From assembly GCA_035648735.1 (NCBI GenBank), contig DASRKX010000060.1:1-56176 (forward strand): a stretch of 56,176 bases of DNA, in the 5' to 3' direction. The notes beneath the pieces are model-generated. The model did not search any database. It worked only from the letters and a program-made list of their open reading frames with translations, and was not told the origin of the DNA. This document shows positions 11,074-19,721 of this stretch, piece by piece. Source of the stretch: REEB95 sp035648735 (GTDB taxonomy: Bacteria; Pseudomonadota; Alphaproteobacteria; ATCC43930; CGMCC-115725). The stretch's first letter is position 1; each line of letters begins with the position of its first letter. A program made the translations under genes and the position numbers.

Positions 11074-11760
11074 CTAGACCGCGCCGGCGATGAAATTGAC
11101 CGCCAGGGCCAGGATGATCGCATTGAAAAAGAACGCCAAAACGCCATGCCCGAGAGTCAGCCGGCGCATATGGCGACCGGTCACCTGCACGTCGGAGACC
11201 TGGCAGGTCATGCCGACGACGAAGGCGTAATAGAGAAAATCCCAGAAATCCGGATTCTCCTCGTCGGGAAATTTGAGGCCGCGGCGATCCTGTTCGCCCT
11301 TCCGCACCGGGTCGTCGCCGTAGAACAGATGCGCGTAATGCAGGGCGAACATCGTGTGGGTCAGCGTCCACGAAGCGAGCACCGCGCAGCCGGCGATCAG
11401 GATGCGCAGGCCGGTCCCCATCGGGCCGCCGGCCTTTTGCTGCAGCATGAACCCCAGCGCGAACAGGCTCACCACTGCCGCCGCCACGACGACCCCGAGG
11501 ATGACCGACCGGCTGGCATCCTGCCTGCGGGCGCGGGCGCGCATGCGTTCGGGCGTCGCGGTGGCGACGACCATCGCGGTGGTGACGAGAAAGAAAAGGA
11601 CGCCGACGATCCAGCCGAGCGCCAGATGGAAGGGAAACGGCAGCGAGTCCCAGGCGTACCAGGCGATGACGGCGCCGATCGCCGCCGACAGCGCGAGGCG
11701 CGCGTTGGGCCGGAAGATGGCCAACGGGTAGAGGGGCTCGGCCGGCTTTTGCTTGGCCAA
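11074..11760 (-). CDS. DUF1345 integral membrane protein
   Basis: About 228 residues with five to six predicted transmembrane helices. The C-terminal block FLYYAFVVGMTCQVSDVQVT and the preceding TLTHTMFALHYAHLFYG are characteristic of DUF1345. Function is unknown. No ATG is available at the N-terminus; a TTG at 11760 has AAGG upstream, and an earlier TTG at 11793 would add 11 residues. It stands between the thiO riboswitch and the convergent-facing phosphotransferase gene. Confidence 0.85.
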   Translation of the reverse strand: MAKQKPAEPLYPLAIFRPNARLALSAAIGAVIAWYAWDSLPFPFHLALGWIVGVLFFLVTTAMVVATATPERMRARARRQDASRSVILGVVVAAAVVSLFALGFMLQQKAGGPMGTGLRILIAGCAVLASWTLTHTMFALHYAHLFYGDDPVRKGEQDRRGLKFPDEENPDFWDFLYYAFVVGMTCQVSDVQVTGRHMRRLTLGHGVLAFFFNAIILALAVNFIAGAV

Positions 11761-11838
11761 TGTTCGACCTTGCGGCGGTTCAGGCGCAAGCAATGCCCAA
11801 AGCCGCCGGCCGAAGCCAGGATTTTCTCGCCGCCCGGC

Positions 11839-12906
11839 TCAGCCGCCCGCCGCGATGCGCTCAACCTGGCGCCAGCCGGCTTCGGCCATGGCGCGGGCGC
11901 GGCGGCCGGAATCCGCGGCGTGCGGATTGGCGGCGGTGCCCTCGACGACGCGGCCCATGATGCCCTGCAGGATCGCCGCCAGGCGGAACATATTATAGGC
12001 CATGTAGAAATCCCAATGCGCCAGATCGGCGCGGCCGACGCGTTGCGCGTAGCGCGCGCGACAGGCCGCTTCGTCGGGAATGCCGAGCGCCGGCAGATTT
12101 TGTCCGAGGAGGCCGCGATAGGATTCGGGCCCGAGCCGCCACGCCATCATGTGATAGGCGAAATCGCTCACCGGATGCCCGAGGGTCGACAGCTCCCAAT
12201 CGAGCACGGCGACGATGCGCGGCGCATCGGCGGCAAAGATCATGTTGTCGATGCGGAAATCGCCGTGGACGATCGCGGTCTCGGCATCGTCGGGCGCATG
12301 ATCCGGCAGCCAGTCGATGAGATTGTCCATCGCCGCGATGCGCTCGGTCTCCGAGGCACGGTATTGCCGCGTCCAGCGCTCGATCTGGCGTTTCGCGTAA
12401 TTGCCGGGGCGGCCGAAATCGCCGAGGCCGAGCGCCGCGTAATCGACGCGATGGAGCCGGGCGATGGTGTCGTTCATCGCATCGTAGATCGCCGCGCGCT
12501 CGGCGGGCGCCACGCCGGGCAGCGCCGGATCCCAGAAGATCCGGCCAGCGACGCAATCCATCGCATAGAAGGCGGTGCCGATGACGGATTCGTCGAGGCA
12601 GAACGCGTAGGTCTTCGCCACCGGCACATCGGTCGCTGCGAGCGCGGTGACGATGCGGTATTCGCGGTCCACCGCATGGGCCGAGGGCAGGAGCTTGCCC
12701 GGCGGCTTGCGGCGCAGCACATAGCGCTTGCCGGCGGATTCGACCCGATAGGTCGGATTGGATTGGCCGCCCTTGAACTGCTCGATGGCCGGCGTGCCGC
12801 GGAAGCCGGGCACGTTGTCCTTCATCCAGGCGGCGAGCCGCGCCGGATCGATCCGGTGCGCCGCGCGCATCGGCATGGTGCCGGTGAAGTTTTCCGCCTC
12901 GCCCAT
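11839..12906 (-). CDS. Phosphotransferase-family protein (APH/ACAD10-11-like kinase)
   Basis: A 355-residue protein of the aminoglycoside-phosphotransferase-like fold. Visible motifs are FKGGQSNPTYRVESAGKRYV (nucleotide loop), YVLRRKPPGKLL (ATP-binding lysine), the catalytic loop IVHGDFRIDNMIFA and the metal-binding VAVLDWELSTLGHPVSD. The pattern is closer to the ACAD10/ACAD11-type hydroxyacyl-CoA kinases than to drug-resistance enzymes, so antibiotic resistance should not be inferred. The start MGEAENF at 12906 faces the aspartate dehydrogenase gene divergently, 39 bases away. Confidence 0.9.
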   Translation of the reverse strand: MGEAENFTGTMPMRAAHRIDPARLAAWMKDNVPGFRGTPAIEQFKGGQSNPTYRVESAGKRYVLRRKPPGKLLPSAHAVDREYRIVTALAATDVPVAKTYAFCLDESVIGTAFYAMDCVAGRIFWDPALPGVAPAERAAIYDAMNDTIARLHRVDYAALGLGDFGRPGNYAKRQIERWTRQYRASETERIAAMDNLIDWLPDHAPDDAETAIVHGDFRIDNMIFAADAPRIVAVLDWELSTLGHPVSDFAYHMMAWRLGPESYRGLLGQNLPALGIPDEAACRARYAQRVGRADLAHWDFYMAYNMFRLAAILQGIMGRVVEGTAANPHAADSGRRARAMAEAGWRQVERIAAGG

Positions 12907-12945
12907 CGCCGTCCGTTCTGCGATCCTGACGGCCGGAGGGTGCCG

Positions 12946-13767
12946 ATGACGGCTGGAAACGGCAAGGATTTGAGCGTGGCGGTCGCCGGGCTGGGCGCGA
13001 TCGGCCTGGAAGTGGCGCACCGCCTCGCCGCCGGGATTCCGGGCCTGCGCCTCGTCGCAACGTCGGCGCGCGACAGGAGCGCCGCCGCTTCGCGGCTCAA
13101 GGCGGCGCATGTCGCCGCACCGGTGGTTGAATTGCGCGAGCTCGCCGAGCATGCCGACATCGTCGTCGAATGCCTGCCGGCGGCGTGTTTCCGCGAGATC
13201 GCCGAAGCCGCGATCGACCGGCGCCGCATCTTCGTGCCGCTGAGCGTCGGCGCGCTACTGCGGCATTTCGATCTGGTCGAGCGCGCCCGGGAAAAGGGCG
13301 CGCGCATCATCGTCCCAACCGGCGCGCTCATCGGGCTCGATGCCGTGCGGGCGGCCGCCGAGGGCCGGATTCATTCGGTCAAGATGGTGACCCGCAAGCC
13401 GCCGGCCGGGCTCGACGGCGCGCCCTATCTGGTCGAGCGCGGGATCTCGCTCGCCGGGCTCACCGCGCCGCTCAAGGTCTTCGAAGGCAGCGCACGCGAG
13501 GGCGCCAAGGGCTTTCCCGCCAACGTCAACGTCGCGGCGGCGCTTTCCCTGGCGGGCATCGGTGCCGACCGGACACGCCTGGAGATCTGGGCCGATCCGG
13601 CGCTCGACCGCAACACGCACAGCATCGAAGTGGATGCCGACAGCGCCCATTTCACGATGTCGATCGAGAACGTGCCGTCCGAAAATCCCAAGACCGGCCG
13701 CATCACCGCGCTGAGCGTGATCGCCTGCCTGCGCGGCCTGGTCCAGCCGCTGAAGGTGGGAAGCTGA
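12946..13767 (+). CDS. nadX: L-aspartate dehydrogenase (NadX-like)
   Basis: A 273-residue protein from ATG 12946 with GGAGGG six bases upstream. An N-terminal Rossmann motif VAVAGLGAIGLEVAHRLAAG is followed by VVECLPAACFREIAEAAI, VPTGALIGLDAV, and the C-terminal FPANVNVAAALSLAGIG and HSIEVDADSAHFTMSIENVP blocks of the aspartate dehydrogenase family. The enzyme oxidises L-aspartate to iminoaspartate with NAD(P)+, feeding NAD synthesis or amino-acid breakdown. A much longer open frame upstream on the same strand is an artefact of high GC. The gene is divergent from the phosphotransferase gene. Confidence 0.88.
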   Translation: MTAGNGKDLSVAVAGLGAIGLEVAHRLAAGIPGLRLVATSARDRSAAASRLKAAHVAAPVVELRELAEHADIVVECLPAACFREIAEAAIDRRRIFVPLSVGALLRHFDLVERAREKGARIIVPTGALIGLDAVRAAAEGRIHSVKMVTRKPPAGLDGAPYLVERGISLAGLTAPLKVFEGSAREGAKGFPANVNVAAALSLAGIGADRTRLEIWADPALDRNTHSIEVDADSAHFTMSIENVPSENPKTGRITALSVIACLRGLVQPLKVGS

Positions 13768-13770
13768 CGG

Positions 13771-14166
13771 CTATTTCTTCGGCGTCAGCTTGAGCGCGCC
13801 TGAGTTGATGCAATAGCGCAGACCGGTCGGCTTCGGACCGTCGGGAAAAACGTGACCGAGATGCGCGTCGCATTTGGCGCACATCGCTTCGGTCCGGGCC
13901 ATGAATAGGCTGCGATCGGCTTCGGTCTTGACCGCCTCTTTCTCCAACGGCTGGTAGAAGCTCGGCCAGCCGGTGCCGGAATCGAACTTGGTGTCGGCGG
14001 AAAAGAGCGGCTGGCCGCAGCAGACGCAGACATACGTGCCGGGCGATTTGCTGTCCCAATATTCCCCGGTGAAAGCCCGCTCGGTGCCCTTCTGGCGTGC
14101 GATGCGGAACTGCTCGGGGGTCAATTCCGTTTGCCATTCCGCGTCGGTTTTCTCGATCTTCGCCAT
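13771..14166 (-). CDS. msrB: Peptide-methionine (R)-S-oxide reductase MsrB
   Basis: A 131-residue MsrB from MAKIEKTDAEW at 14166, with GAGGG just upstream. The structural zinc cysteine pairs (CVCCG and CAKCDAHLGHVF), SGTGWPSFYQPL and the catalytic RYCINSGALKL are all present. It reduces methionine-R-sulfoxide in proteins. The first 15 codons of the longer open frame are ignored because the ribosome binding site fits the later ATG. Its 3' end meets nadX convergently. Confidence 0.97.
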   Translation of the reverse strand: MAKIEKTDAEWQTELTPEQFRIARQKGTERAFTGEYWDSKSPGTYVCVCCGQPLFSADTKFDSGTGWPSFYQPLEKEAVKTEADRSLFMARTEAMCAKCDAHLGHVFPDGPKPTGLRYCINSGALKLTPKK

Positions 14167-14231
14167 GTTGCCCTCGTCGATACATTCTCGGCGCTTGTGA
14201 TGCCCAAGCACCGGAAGCCAATGCTATAACG

Positions 14232-14954
14232 ATGGCCATGCCCAATAAAGCAAAGAAGAAGAAACTCGATACCGCCGGCGGCGGCAATGCCCTCCGGGCG
14301 GCGGTGCTGGGCGCCAATGACGGCCTGGTTTCCAATCTCAGCCTGGTCGCCGGCGTCTTCGGCGCGGGGATTTCGGCGCACGCGTTGCTGGTGTCGGGCC
14401 TGGCCGGGCTCATCGCGGGCGCTTGCTCGATGGCCATGGGGGAGTGGCTTTCGGTCAACACGTCGCGCGAATTCAACGAGGCGCAAGTTGCGGCCGAATC
14501 CCGCGCGATCCAGCGGGCGCCGCAAAAGGAAAAGCGCGAACTCGCGGGGAGCTTCGAAGAGAAGGGCCTGAGCGAGCGCCAGGCCGGACGGGTGGTCGAC
14601 GGCCTCTTCAGCAGGCGGCGCGTGGCCCTCGACGTCGTCGCGCGCGAAAAGCTCGGCATCGATCCGGAGGGTCTGGGCGGCTCGGCCTGGATCGCCGGCG
14701 GTACGTCGTTCCTGCTCTTTGCCGCGGGCGCGGCGGTGCCGCTGCTGCCCTTCCTGTTCATGAGCGACGCGACGGCGGTTTGGGTTGGCGCCGGGTTGAG
14801 CGGCGTTGTCATGTTCATCATCGGCGCGGCGACCTCCCTCGTCACGCGCCGCGGCCTGTTCTTCTCGGGATGCCGCCAATTCGCCATCGGCCTCGGGGCC
14901 GCGGCGATCACCTATGGGGTGGGTCGCCTGATCGGCGTGATGCTTGCCGGTTGA
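14232..14954 (+). CDS. VIT1/CCC1-family metal transporter
   Basis: A 240-residue membrane protein starting MAMPNKAKKKKL (a second ATG lies at 14238). The segment LRAAVLGANDGLVSNLSLVA near residue 20 and the following GLIAGACSMAMGEWLSVNTS are the signature of VIT1/CCC1 iron/manganese transporters. A charged central domain with the metal-binding glutamates follows, then three more helices. It probably exports or sequesters Fe2+ or Mn2+ across the inner membrane. It is divergent from msrB. Confidence 0.92.
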   Translation: MAMPNKAKKKKLDTAGGGNALRAAVLGANDGLVSNLSLVAGVFGAGISAHALLVSGLAGLIAGACSMAMGEWLSVNTSREFNEAQVAAESRAIQRAPQKEKRELAGSFEEKGLSERQAGRVVDGLFSRRRVALDVVAREKLGIDPEGLGGSAWIAGGTSFLLFAAGAAVPLLPFLFMSDATAVWVGAGLSGVVMFIIGAATSLVTRRGLFFSGCRQFAIGLGAAAITYGVGRLIGVMLAG

Positions 14955-15110
14955 TCAGCGGCCGTTGAGCGGGATGCGCAGCTGGCCGCAATTGCGGCCG
15001 CCGCCGGTGGCGCAGGATTGCTGCCGGTTCCAATCGTAGAAATCGAACAGCAGCTGCGACAGGACGATCGCGGCGACGATGGCGGCAACGATGGCAAGGG
15101 CGGCTTTCAT
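14955..15110 (-). CDS. Small single-pass membrane protein (51 residues)
   Basis: A short frame from ATG 15110 begins MKAALAIVAAIVAAIVLSQL, one strong transmembrane helix. A short periplasmic-type tail follows with FYDWNRQQSCATGGGRNCGQ, containing two cysteines that could form a disulfide, and ending IPLNGR. It abuts the stop of the convergent VIT1-like gene. No family was recognised. Support comes from coherent protein-like composition and a defined helix, not from homology. Confidence 0.55.
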   Translation of the reverse strand: MKAALAIVAAIVAAIVLSQLLFDFYDWNRQQSCATGGGRNCGQLRIPLNGR

Positions 15111-15194
15111 CGAGCCTCAATAATGGCGCGCGCCGCGTAAGCGGCGCAAGCGCGCGCCCTTCCGCCCGCGGCGAATTGAGCTATCATCCGCATC

Positions 15195-15773
15195 ATGGCA
15201 ATTTCGCAAGCAGCGGGCGCGCAAGCCGGCTTGATCCGCTGGGGTCATTTGCGCTGGGTGGCGCTGGCATTCGCCGCGCTGGCGGCGGCGATCCTGACGG
15301 ACAGCATCTACTTTCTCAATTTTATCCACGTCATGTGCGGCGTGATGTGGACGGGCATCGACATCTTCGTCGGATTCGTGCTCGGCCCCGCGCTGCGCCA
15401 GATCGAGATTCCGGCGCGGCGGGCGATCGCGGTCAAGCTGATCCCGCGCATGCTGTTCCTGATGCCGTCGCTCGCCATCCTCACCGGCACGGCCGGCTAC
15501 GTCCTGGCCAGACGCCTGGGATTTCTCGAAATCGGCTATCCCGAGCATTTGTGGGTCGATGCCGCCCTGGTCATCATCGCCATCCTCACCCTTCAGGGGC
15601 TCGGCGTTCTGCTGCCCACCAATTTTATCACCTGTCTTGAGCTGCAAAAGGAGCGGCCGGATTTCGCGAGGCTCGGCCGCCTGATGCGCGTTTATGTCCG
15701 TCATACCGGGCTACAGGGCGCCCTGCAGGTCGCGATCATCGTGGTGATGGCGAAGTTCGTCACCGGCTTGTGA
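15195..15773 (+). CDS. DUF2269/CopD-like integral membrane protein
   Basis: A 192-residue protein with four to five helices. The segment NFIHVMCGVMWTGIDIFVGF near residue 42 places a histidine and a tryptophan-containing turn as seen in DUF2269 and CopD-like proteins, which often bind haem or copper. The function is not established. Its stop overlaps the GTG start of hrpB (GTGA), so the two are translationally coupled. Confidence 0.7.
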   Translation: MAISQAAGAQAGLIRWGHLRWVALAFAALAAAILTDSIYFLNFIHVMCGVMWTGIDIFVGFVLGPALRQIEIPARRAIAVKLIPRMLFLMPSLAILTGTAGYVLARRLGFLEIGYPEHLWVDAALVIIAILTLQGLGVLLPTNFITCLELQKERPDFARLGRLMRVYVRHTGLQGALQVAIIVVMAKFVTGL

Positions 15774-18307
15774 GCGCGGTGGCCAAGCCAAATCTGGCGA
15801 TTCACCTGCGCGATCTGCCCATCGCCGAGGCGCTGCCCGCCTTGCAGGCGGCGTTGGCGGAAAAGGGCGCGGCCGTGCTCGAGGCGCCGCCCGGCGCCGG
15901 CAAGACGACGCTGGTGCCGCTGGCGCTGCTCGACGCGGCGTGGCTGAGCGGGCGGAAAATCCTGATGCTCGAGCCGCGCCGGCTGGCGGCGCGCGCGGCG
16001 GCGCGGCGCATGGCCGCGCTGCTCGGCGAGAGCGCCGGCGAGACGGTCGGCTTCCGCACCCGCCTTGAAACGCGGATCGGCAAGGATACGCGTATCGAAG
16101 TGCTGACCGAAGGCATCCTGCCGCGCATGATCGAGGACGATCCGAGCCTCGACGGCGTCGGCTGCCTCGTCTTCGACGAATTCCACGAACGCAGCCTCGA
16201 CGGCGATCTCGGCTTGGCGCTGGCGATCGAAACGCGCAAGCATCTGCGCGACGATCTGCGCCTGCTGGTGATGTCGGCGACGCTGGAGGGCGACCGGGTG
16301 GCGCGCCTGCTGGAGGGGGCGCCGGTGATCCGCAGCGCGGGACGACTCCATCCGGTGGCGATCCGCCATCTCGACCGGCCGCCGCCCGAGCGATTCGAGA
16401 CGGCGACGGCCGCCGCGATCCACCGCGCCTTGCAGGAAGAGGACGGCGGCGTTCTCGTCTTTCTGCCCGGCGGCGCCGAAATCCGGCGCGTTGCGCGGCT
16501 TCTCGAAGAAATGGCGCTCGGGCCGGAGATCGTCGTCGCGCCGCTCTATGGCGATCTGGCGCCCGGCGCGCAGGACGAGGCCCTCGCCCCGGCGCCGCCA
16601 GGCCGGCGGAAAGTGGTGCTGGCGACCTCGATCGCGGAGACCAGCCTGACGATCGAGGGCATTCGGATCGTCATCGACGGCGGATTGATGCGCGTGCCGC
16701 GCTACGAGCCGGGCAGCGGCATGACGCGGCTGGTGACGGTGCGGGTCTCGCAAGCCTCGGCCAAGCAGCGCAGCGGGCGCGCCGGACGGCTCGCGCCGGG
16801 CATCGGCTATCGGCTGTGGCCCGCCGCCGAGGAGGCGCAGCTGCGCGCCTTCAATGTGCCGGAAATCCTCGAAGCCGATTTGGCGCCGCTCGGCTTGGCG
16901 CTGGCGCGATGGGGCTCGCCCGATCCGCGCGCCCTCGCCTTCCTCGAGCCGCCGCCCGAGGCGGCCTATGCCGAGGCGCAGGCGCTGCTCCGCCGGCTCG
17001 GCGCCCTGGATGCCGGCGGCAAGATCACCCGCCACGGCAAGGAAATGGCGGCGCTCGGCCTTCATCCGCGGCTGGCGCATATGGCGCTGGCGGCGAAGTC
17101 ACAGGGCCATGGCGCGCTCGCGGTCGCCATCGCCGCCTTGTTGATGGAGCGCGACATCGTCCGCGCCGCGCCGCGCTTGCGCGACGCCGATCTCCGGCTG
17201 CGCGTCGAACTCCTGGCGGAACGCGGTGCCGCCCGGCACCTGCCGGCCGGCCTGAGCGTCGATCGCGGCGGCGTGGAGCGAGCGCGCGACGCGTCAAAGC
17301 AGCTCGCGCGACGGCTCGATATTCGCGGCGACGCGATCGATGCGCGACAGACCGGCCGCGTCCTCGCCTTGGCCTATCCCGACCGCGTCGCGCAGCGGCG
17401 CAGGGACATGCCCGGGCAGTTCCTGCTCGCCAACGGCAAAGGCGCCGAGCTGCCGCCGGCCGATCCGCTCGCGGCGGCGGATTACCTGGCCGTCGCCGAT
17501 TTGGATGGGGAGAGGCGCGTGGCGCGCATTTTTCTCGCCGCGCCGCTGACCCGCGAGGAGATCGAGGAGAATTTCGCCGACCGGATCGAGAGCGAGGAAA
17601 CCATCGGCTGGGATGCGCGCACCGAGACGGTGCTGGCGCGGCGGCGGCGCAAGCTCGGTGCGCTGGCGCTCGACGACAAGCCGCTCGTCAATGCCGACCC
17701 GGCCTCCGTCGCGGCGGCGCTGGTCGAGGGCATCCGGCAGATGGGCATCCGCGCGCTGCCCTGGACTGGCGAGGCGGAATCCTTGCGCGCACGCGTCGAT
17801 TTCCTGCGCCGGAGCGAGGGCGAGAAATGGCCCGACTGGTCGGATGCGGCCCTGCTCGCCGGACTCGAGGAGTGGCTGGCGCCTTATCTGGCCGGCATCG
17901 CGCGCCGCGCACAGCTCGGCCGCGTCGATCTCGGGGCGGCGCTGGCGGCGCGATTGTCGTATGGCGACCGCCAGGCGCTCGACCGGCTCGCGCCGATACA
18001 TGTCGCCGCCCCGAGCGGCTCGCGCATTGCGATCGATTACGGCCAGGAGATTCCGGTGCTCGCCGTCAAGCTGCAGGAGATGTTCGGCGCCCGCGAAAGC
18101 CCGGCGGTGGCGGGCGGGCGCATCAACCTGGTCGTCCATCTGCTGTCGCCGGCCGGCCGGCCCCTGGCGGTAACCCGGGATCTCGCCGGATTCTGGAAAA
18201 ACACCTATCCGCAGGTGCGCGGCGAGATGCGCGGCCGCTATCCCCGGCATCCCTGGCCCGACGACCCGCTCGCGGCGGCGCCGACCAAACGGACGAAGAA
18301 GCGGTGA
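15770..18307 (+). CDS. hrpB: ATP-dependent helicase HrpB
   Basis: An 845-residue DEAH-type helicase of typical HrpB length. Visible motifs are Walker A APPGAGKTTLVPLALL near residue 41, DEFHERS (motif II), MSATLEG (motif III) and KQRSGRAGRLAPGIGYRLW (motif VI). Helicase-associated HA2 and the HrpB-specific C-terminal domain follow, ending MRGRYPRHPWPDDP. It is a cytoplasmic nucleic-acid helicase whose precise role is poorly known. The start is GTG, coupled to the upstream membrane protein gene. Confidence 0.96.
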   Translation: MSAVAKPNLAIHLRDLPIAEALPALQAALAEKGAAVLEAPPGAGKTTLVPLALLDAAWLSGRKILMLEPRRLAARAAARRMAALLGESAGETVGFRTRLETRIGKDTRIEVLTEGILPRMIEDDPSLDGVGCLVFDEFHERSLDGDLGLALAIETRKHLRDDLRLLVMSATLEGDRVARLLEGAPVIRSAGRLHPVAIRHLDRPPPERFETATAAAIHRALQEEDGGVLVFLPGGAEIRRVARLLEEMALGPEIVVAPLYGDLAPGAQDEALAPAPPGRRKVVLATSIAETSLTIEGIRIVIDGGLMRVPRYEPGSGMTRLVTVRVSQASAKQRSGRAGRLAPGIGYRLWPAAEEAQLRAFNVPEILEADLAPLGLALARWGSPDPRALAFLEPPPEAAYAEAQALLRRLGALDAGGKITRHGKEMAALGLHPRLAHMALAAKSQGHGALAVAIAALLMERDIVRAAPRLRDADLRLRVELLAERGAARHLPAGLSVDRGGVERARDASKQLARRLDIRGDAIDARQTGRVLALAYPDRVAQRRRDMPGQFLLANGKGAELPPADPLAAADYLAVADLDGERRVARIFLAAPLTREEIEENFADRIESEETIGWDARTETVLARRRRKLGALALDDKPLVNADPASVAAALVEGIRQMGIRALPWTGEAESLRARVDFLRRSEGEKWPDWSDAALLAGLEEWLAPYLAGIARRAQLGRVDLGAALAARLSYGDRQALDRLAPIHVAAPSGSRIAIDYGQEIPVLAVKLQEMFGARESPAVAGGRINLVVHLLSPAGRPLAVTRDLAGFWKNTYPQVRGEMRGRYPRHPWPDDPLAAAPTKRTKKR

Positions 18308-18376
18308 TCCCGCCGGCCGCAGCGCAGCCATGCAATCTGAATCCTTGGCGTTTCCCGGCCGCCTGGGCGAGAGTCG

Positions 18377-19711
18377 ATGACGGGGACTGCCATGAGGATC
18401 GGGCGCGCGATGGCCGAAACGCGAATCGAATCGGGACGGACGAGGCTCCATTACGGCTGGGTGGTGATGGGCGTTACCTTCGCCGTGCTGCTGATCGCGG
18501 CCGGCATGCGCTCGGCGCCGACGGTGCTGATTGTGCCGCTCGAGAGCGAATTCGGCTGGAGCCGCGCGACCATTTCCCTCGCCATCGCGCTGCAGCTCTT
18601 CTCCTACGGCTTGATCGGACCGTTCTCGGCCGGCTGCATCGACCGCTTCGGCCTGCGCGCCACCATGGTCGGCGCGCTGGCGCTCACCCTGATCGGCATG
18701 GGCTTCACGCCGTTCATCACCGCACCGTGGAATCTGTGGCCGATCTGGGGCCTGGCGCTCGGCAGCGGCACCGGCGCCGCCGCGATGGTGATGGCGGCGG
18801 TGGTCGCCAACCGCTGGTTCGTCGCGCGCCGTGGCGTGGTGATGGGGTTCCTCACCGGCAGCACGGCGGCGGGACAGCTCGTGTTCCTGCCGCTCTTCGC
18901 CACTGCGGTGGCGCATTACGGCTGGCGGGTTTCGGTGTTCATCGGCTGCGCCTTTGTGCTGGCGACGATTCCCCTCGCCTGGCTGCTGATGCGCGATCAC
19001 CCGGCCGATATCGGTCTCACGCCATACGGCCAGCCGCCGGATGTAGCGGTGCCGCCGCCGGCGCCCAAGGCCAATCCCTTCGCGGCGGCGTTTTCCGCGC
19101 TCGGCGTCGCGGTCGTCCATCGCGATTTCTGGTATCTCTCCGCCGGCTTCTTCGTCTGCGGCGCCAGCACGATCGGCCTGATCGGCACGCATTTCATTCC
19201 GGCCTGCCTCGACCACGGCATTCCCGAGACGACGGCGGCGGGCATCCTCGCCTTCATGGGCGTGTTCAACATCGTCGGCACCACGATTTCCGGCTGGTTC
19301 ACCGACCGCTTCGACAGCCGCTGGCTGCTGTTCTTCTATTACGCCGCGCGCGGCGTGTCGCTGCTCTTCCTGCCCTACGCCTTCGATCTGTCCTTCTGGG
19401 GCCTGGCGCTGTTCGGCATCTTCTACGGCCTCGACTGGATCGCCACCGTGCCGCCGACCGTGCGGCTCGCCGCCAATGCCTTCGGCGTGCAGAACGCCGG
19501 CATGATGTATGGCTGGATCATGGTGATGCACCAGCTCGGCGCGGCCGCCGCCGCCTATGGCAGCGGGCTGCTCCATGTCGAGCTCGGCAATTACAACGCC
19601 GCCTTCTTCGGTGCCGGCGCCTTGTCCATGCTGGCGGCGTTCCTCAGCCTGCGCGTCGGCGTCGGCCGCAAGCCGTCCTCGCCCAAGCCGGCATTCGCCG
19701 GCGCCGGTTAG
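18377..19711 (+). CDS. MFS transporter (oxalate/formate antiporter-like)
   Basis: A 444-residue, 12-helix major facilitator protein. It begins HYGWVVMGVTFAVLLIAAGM after a short polar N-terminus and has the signature loop GCIDRFGLRATMVGA between helices 2 and 3 and FTDRFDSRWLLFFYY between 8 and 9. The overall layout resembles the oxalate:formate antiporter/monocarboxylate group. The start at 18377 is uncertain: later ATGs at 18392 and 18410 are also possible, the last with a better-spaced AGGA. It is about 70 bases after hrpB. Confidence 0.9.
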   Translation: MTGTAMRIGRAMAETRIESGRTRLHYGWVVMGVTFAVLLIAAGMRSAPTVLIVPLESEFGWSRATISLAIALQLFSYGLIGPFSAGCIDRFGLRATMVGALALTLIGMGFTPFITAPWNLWPIWGLALGSGTGAAAMVMAAVVANRWFVARRGVVMGFLTGSTAAGQLVFLPLFATAVAHYGWRVSVFIGCAFVLATIPLAWLLMRDHPADIGLTPYGQPPDVAVPPPAPKANPFAAAFSALGVAVVHRDFWYLSAGFFVCGASTIGLIGTHFIPACLDHGIPETTAAGILAFMGVFNIVGTTISGWFTDRFDSRWLLFFYYAARGVSLLFLPYAFDLSFWGLALFGIFYGLDWIATVPPTVRLAANAFGVQNAGMMYGWIMVMHQLGAAAAAYGSGLLHVELGNYNAAFFGAGALSMLAAFLSLRVGVGRKPSSPKPAFAGAG

Positions 19712-19721
19712 GCATTCCGAA

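Noticed and set aside
11839..12906. Antibiotic resistance (aminoglycoside phosphotransferase)
   Set aside because: The kinase fold is shared, but the motifs fit the ACAD10/11-like group, so a resistance claim is not supported.
11035..13767. A 910-codon open frame on the plus strand
   Set aside because: Only the last 273 codons are a real gene (aspartate dehydrogenase). The rest is His/Arg/Gly/Asp-rich antisense sequence over the DUF1345 and phosphotransferase genes.
17294..19576. A 760-codon minus-strand open frame
   Set aside because: Antisense to hrpB and the MFS gene, with no recognisable domain and shadow composition.
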